Positions 4,995-7,388 of a stretch of 7,388 nt of DNA are shown here, in pieces. Each line of letters opens with the position of its first letter. Positions within the stretch are counted from its first letter, which is position 1. The stretch is from assembly GCA_030613125.1 (NCBI GenBank), contig JAUWMO010000166.1, positions 1 to 7,388 of the forward strand, written 5' to 3'. The notes beneath the pieces were generated by a model. That model was not told the DNA's origin and did no database searches. It worked only from the letters and a program-made list of their open reading frames with translations. The position numbers and the translations under genes are program-made. Origin of the DNA: Bacteroidota bacterium. Its GTDB lineage: Bacteria; Bacteroidota; Bacteroidia; Bacteroidales; VadinHA17.

Positions 4995-6415
4995 TCCCAG
5001 AATTTTTTAACTGTTTCAATATTCACTTTTTCATCAGGTGAATGCGGAAACCTGATAGTTGGCCCGAAAGAGATTATATCAAAATTCGGATATACCCCGC
5101 TAATTAATCCGCATTCCAGTCCGGCATGAATTGCCCTTATTTCAGGCACTTTACCAAACTTTTTATTATATACATCCTGCATGATCTTCAGAATAGCTGA
5201 ATTCATATTTGGTTTCCATCCCGGATATTCACCGTCAAAGTCAACTTTTGCCCCAGCCAGTTCAAATACTGACCGGAACATATTTTTCAGGTCAATAATT
5301 GCTGAATCAACCGAACTGCGTAACAGGCATAATACATTAATTACTCCATCGTGAGATTTTATAATAGCCATATTTGATGATGTTTCAACCAGGCCATCCA
5401 TATCATTACTCATGCGAATAACATTATTAGGGGCCCCGTACACTGCATTTACAAAGTTATTATGAGTATCAAGGTCCATAACGAATTCAGGAAGCTCTGC
5501 AGATTCAGCTTTAAAAGAAAGATCCGGATCAATGCTTGAGTATTCAGATTTAAACACAGTTTCCATTTTCTTAACCCAGTTTAATACATCTGATTTCTCA
5601 CCTTCCGGGATTGTAATTATGGCAAAAGATTCACGAGGAATTGCATTTCTGAGTGTTCCTCCGTCAATGCCTGAAAGACGCATACCATGATTTCTGGTTC
5701 CGTACCACAAAAAACGATTTAGAATTTTATTTGAATTCCCACGATAAAGAGGGATATCAATACCTGAATGACCTCCTTTAAGTCCGGAAACAGAAATTTT
5801 AATGGCAACATGATCTTTTGGAACTGGTTCTTCCCTGTATTCAAATTTAATATTTGCATTTGTACCTCCGGCACATCCAACATAGAGCTCACCTTCATCT
5901 TCCGAATCCATATTTATAAGTATATCTCCCTTCAATAATCCCGGTTTTAACCCAAATGCACCGGTCATTCCAGTTTCCTCATCAACTGTAAACAATGCTT
6001 CAACCGGACCATGCTGAATGTTTTTTGATTCAAGCACTGCCATAGCTGCAGCTACTCCAATACCATTATCAGAGCCAAGGGTTGTGTCATTGGCAGTTAC
6101 CCATTCCCCATCCACAAAAGCTTCAATGGGATCTTTTTCAAAATCATGTTCCTTATTACTGTTCTTCTGTGGGACAATGTCAAGATGTCCCTGCAAAACA
6201 ACACCTTTCCGGTTTTCCATTCCAACAGTAGCAGGCTTCTTTATAATAACATTTCCAACTTCATCTACTATGGTCTCCAACCCGCATGCCTCTCCAAATT
6301 TTTTCACAAATTCAATAACTTTCCCTTCTTTCTTTGATGGGCGGGGGATCTGTGTAAGGCTATAAAAATGTTTCCACAATATTTGCGGATCCAGGTTTTT
6401 AATTTCTGTACTCAT
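4955..6415 (-). CDS. pepD: Aminoacyl-histidine dipeptidase (PepD, peptidase family M20C)
   Basis: This cytoplasmic di-zinc dipeptidase (486 aa, full length for M20C) hydrolyses unblocked dipeptides, classically Xaa-His, with fairly broad specificity. All expected M20 metal and catalytic residues are visible: GHLDIV (metal ligand H77, catalytic-site D79), SDNGIG (bridging D116), DEETG (general base E146 and ligand E147), INMDSE (D170) and FPHSPDE (H458). The lid/dimerisation domain lies between, at roughly residues 185-395, and includes KGGHSGIDI with H216. No signal peptide is present, consistent with intracellular cleavage of imported peptides. The ATG at 6413-6415 follows an A-rich leader and gives the usual N-terminus (LDPQILWKHFYSLTQIPRPS). 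The transporter gene ends only 28 nt upstream, so the two are almost certainly one transcript. M20C enzymes are not known as prolidases, so proline- or hydroxyproline-ended dipeptides may be poor substrates. Confidence 0.93.
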   Translation of the reverse strand: MSTEIKNLDPQILWKHFYSLTQIPRPSKKEGKVIEFVKKFGEACGLETIVDEVGNVIIKKPATVGMENRKGVVLQGHLDIVPQKNSNKEHDFEKDPIEAFVDGEWVTANDTTLGSDNGIGVAAAMAVLESKNIQHGPVEALFTVDEETGMTGAFGLKPGLLKGDILINMDSEDEGELYVGCAGGTNANIKFEYREEPVPKDHVAIKISVSGLKGGHSGIDIPLYRGNSNKILNRFLWYGTRNHGMRLSGIDGGTLRNAIPRESFAIITIPEGEKSDVLNWVKKMETVFKSEYSSIDPDLSFKAESAELPEFVMDLDTHNNFVNAVYGAPNNVIRMSNDMDGLVETSSNMAIIKSHDGVINVLCLLRSSVDSAIIDLKNMFRSVFELAGAKVDFDGEYPGWKPNMNSAILKIMQDVYNKKFGKVPEIRAIHAGLECGLISGVYPNFDIISFGPTIRFPHSPDEKVNIETVKKFWDYLVETLKSIPEK

Positions 6416-6443
6416 GTTCTTTTGTTTTTAATATAAAATATTT

Positions 6444-7388
6444 TTATTCAGGTTTTACACCTGAGGGAAGTTCTAAACCATATTTCTGTTCTGCATCCGC
6501 TTTCTTTAACTTATATGCAAGGAATATCGAAATTACACCAAGGATCACCAGCATGAAAATCGGAACAGTATAATTATACACTATCTCACCTGCACGAATA
6601 GCCTCAATGTTACCTCTGTTGGCAAGGTCAAGAACTTTGCCAATACCCCAGAAGAACAATGCAAGGCCTATATTCTGAATAGTAAACATAGCAGCATAGG
6701 CAGTGCCTAAACGGCTTTCAACAACAATTTTTGCAACCGATGGCCACATGGCAGCCGGGACAAGTGAAAATGCAACTCCCAGGGAAAGCAAGCCAATGTA
6801 ACCCAAAACTTCATTCTGGAAAACCGATAGTGTAAGATGTGCAAAAATCAGAAGAAGCGAACCCAGCATCATCAATGAGGCGGCCTTCCCTTTCCTGTCC
6901 ACTATACTCCCAAAGATAGGTGTAAATAAAATTGTACCTAAAGGTATTAAACTGGCCACCTTCGGACCGTTAGAGAAAACCGCACCAAGCCACTGAAAAA
7001 ATGTTGCATCCTGCATATCAGGAAATTCAGAACTTAAACCGAATTTATTTACTAAAAGATCGGGTGCATATTGAATAAAAGGAAAAACTGCCGCATAGAA
7101 TGTCAAACAAAGTAAAGCTATATAAATAAAAGTTTTGTTAGAAACTAATTTGAGCAGGTCGGCTAACCTGAATTTCTCTTCAGGTTCTTCTCCGGCAGCA
7201 TCGACTGATCTTTGCTTATCAAGGCGTACATCAAAAATAAGATAAATAAGAAATCCTAAAAGGCCCATGGCTATCAACGAGCCTGCAAATGCTATTGCAG
7301 GAGCTACTGAGCCCCCGGAGATATCAAGCGAAAGAGCCATCCCCATTGCCGATCCAAACCTGCCGAAACCCATATTAATACCGAATGC
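6444..7388 (-). CDS. Major facilitator superfamily transporter, MFSD1-like (N-terminus beyond window)
   Basis: This inner-membrane transporter is cut by the window edge. An internal ATG at 7371-7373 is not the start, because the frame stays open to base 7388 and reads AFGIN before it, giving 314 visible residues of an expected 430 or more. The fragment begins in about membrane segment 5 (GFGRFGSAM, like the R-x-G-S segment of MFSD1 proteins). It continues with segment 6 (about residues 27-52), a charged central loop, and six C-terminal segments near 86-106, 143-162, 169-190, 193-215, 227-252 and 273-291. The cytoplasmic motif GSIVDRKGK (160-168) is the MFS motif A repeated in the second half. 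The sequence TAYAAMFTIQNIGLALF in segment 11 is also typical of the MFSD1-like group. Animal MFSD1 carries dipeptides, and the tightly linked dipeptidase downstream fits uptake of small peptides. The substrate is inferred; other organic solutes remain possible. Confidence 0.8.
   Translation of the reverse strand, partial: AFGINMGFGRFGSAMGMALSLDISGGSVAPAIAFAGSLIAMGLLGFLIYLIFDVRLDKQRSVDAAGEEPEEKFRLADLLKLVSNKTFIYIALLCLTFYAAVFPFIQYAPDLLVNKFGLSSEFPDMQDATFFQWLGAVFSNGPKVASLIPLGTILFTPIFGSIVDRKGKAASLMMLGSLLLIFAHLTLSVFQNEVLGYIGLLSLGVAFSLVPAAMWPSVAKIVVESRLGTAYAAMFTIQNIGLALFFWGIGKVLDLANRGNIEAIRAGEIVYNYTVPIFMLVILGVISIFLAYKLKKADAEQKYGLELPSGVKPE

Noticed and set aside
6018..6365. Plus-strand frames of 115 and 63 residues inside pepD
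   Set aside because: They overlap the conserved metal-binding part of pepD in antisense and look serine/phenylalanine-rich, as expected from the reverse of a real gene.

Overview
The window suggests an anaerobic or microaerophilic member of the Bacteroidota, probably Bacteroidales/Marinilabiliales-like. The DNA is A/T-rich. Start codons are preceded by A-rich leaders with no clear Shine-Dalgarno sequence. An ORF6N-domain gene sits alone in the chromosome, and an oxygen-sensitive glycyl radical enzyme is present. No rRNA, tRNA, CRISPR array or intact insertion sequence was seen. This placement is inference from style and gene content, not from a marker gene.

Layout: every intact gene is on the minus strand, so transcription runs from high to low coordinates. 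At the right end is a two-gene unit: a major-facilitator transporter cut by the window edge (6444-7388), then, after 28 nt, a complete M20C aminoacyl-histidine dipeptidase, pepD (4955-6415). Next comes about 850 bp without an intact gene (4102-4954). It holds an orphan signal-peptide-like gene start, a dense array of short GATC-rich hairpins, and the relic of an XRE-type helix-turn-helix gene. An ORF6N DNA-binding protein follows (3544-4101). Last is a glycyl radical system: the activating radical-SAM enzyme (2640-3437), then 84 nt later the glycyl radical enzyme itself (189-2555), which best matches trans-4-hydroxy-L-proline dehydratase (HypD). The left 188 bp holds a degenerate octamer repeat and a long-armed inverted repeat.

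How the genes may work together: HypD removes water from trans-4-hydroxy-L-proline to give pyrroline-5-carboxylate, the entry step for using collagen- or plant-wall-derived hydroxyproline without oxygen. The neighbouring transporter resembles the MFSD1-like group, whose animal member carries dipeptides, and PepD hydrolyses dipeptides. The region could therefore be a peptide-scavenging neighbourhood feeding amino acids, including hydroxyproline, into fermentation. This link is inferred from position only: the two units are separated by a decayed region and have no shared control signal that I can see. The usual partner, pyrroline-5-carboxylate reductase (proC), is not in the window.

Points most worth a second look: the activase has no auxiliary iron-sulfur cysteines and lies upstream of its enzyme; the hairpin array contains base-pair-preserving differences between copies; and several gene relics cluster in the 850-bp gap. 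I did not find a convincing wholly new system.
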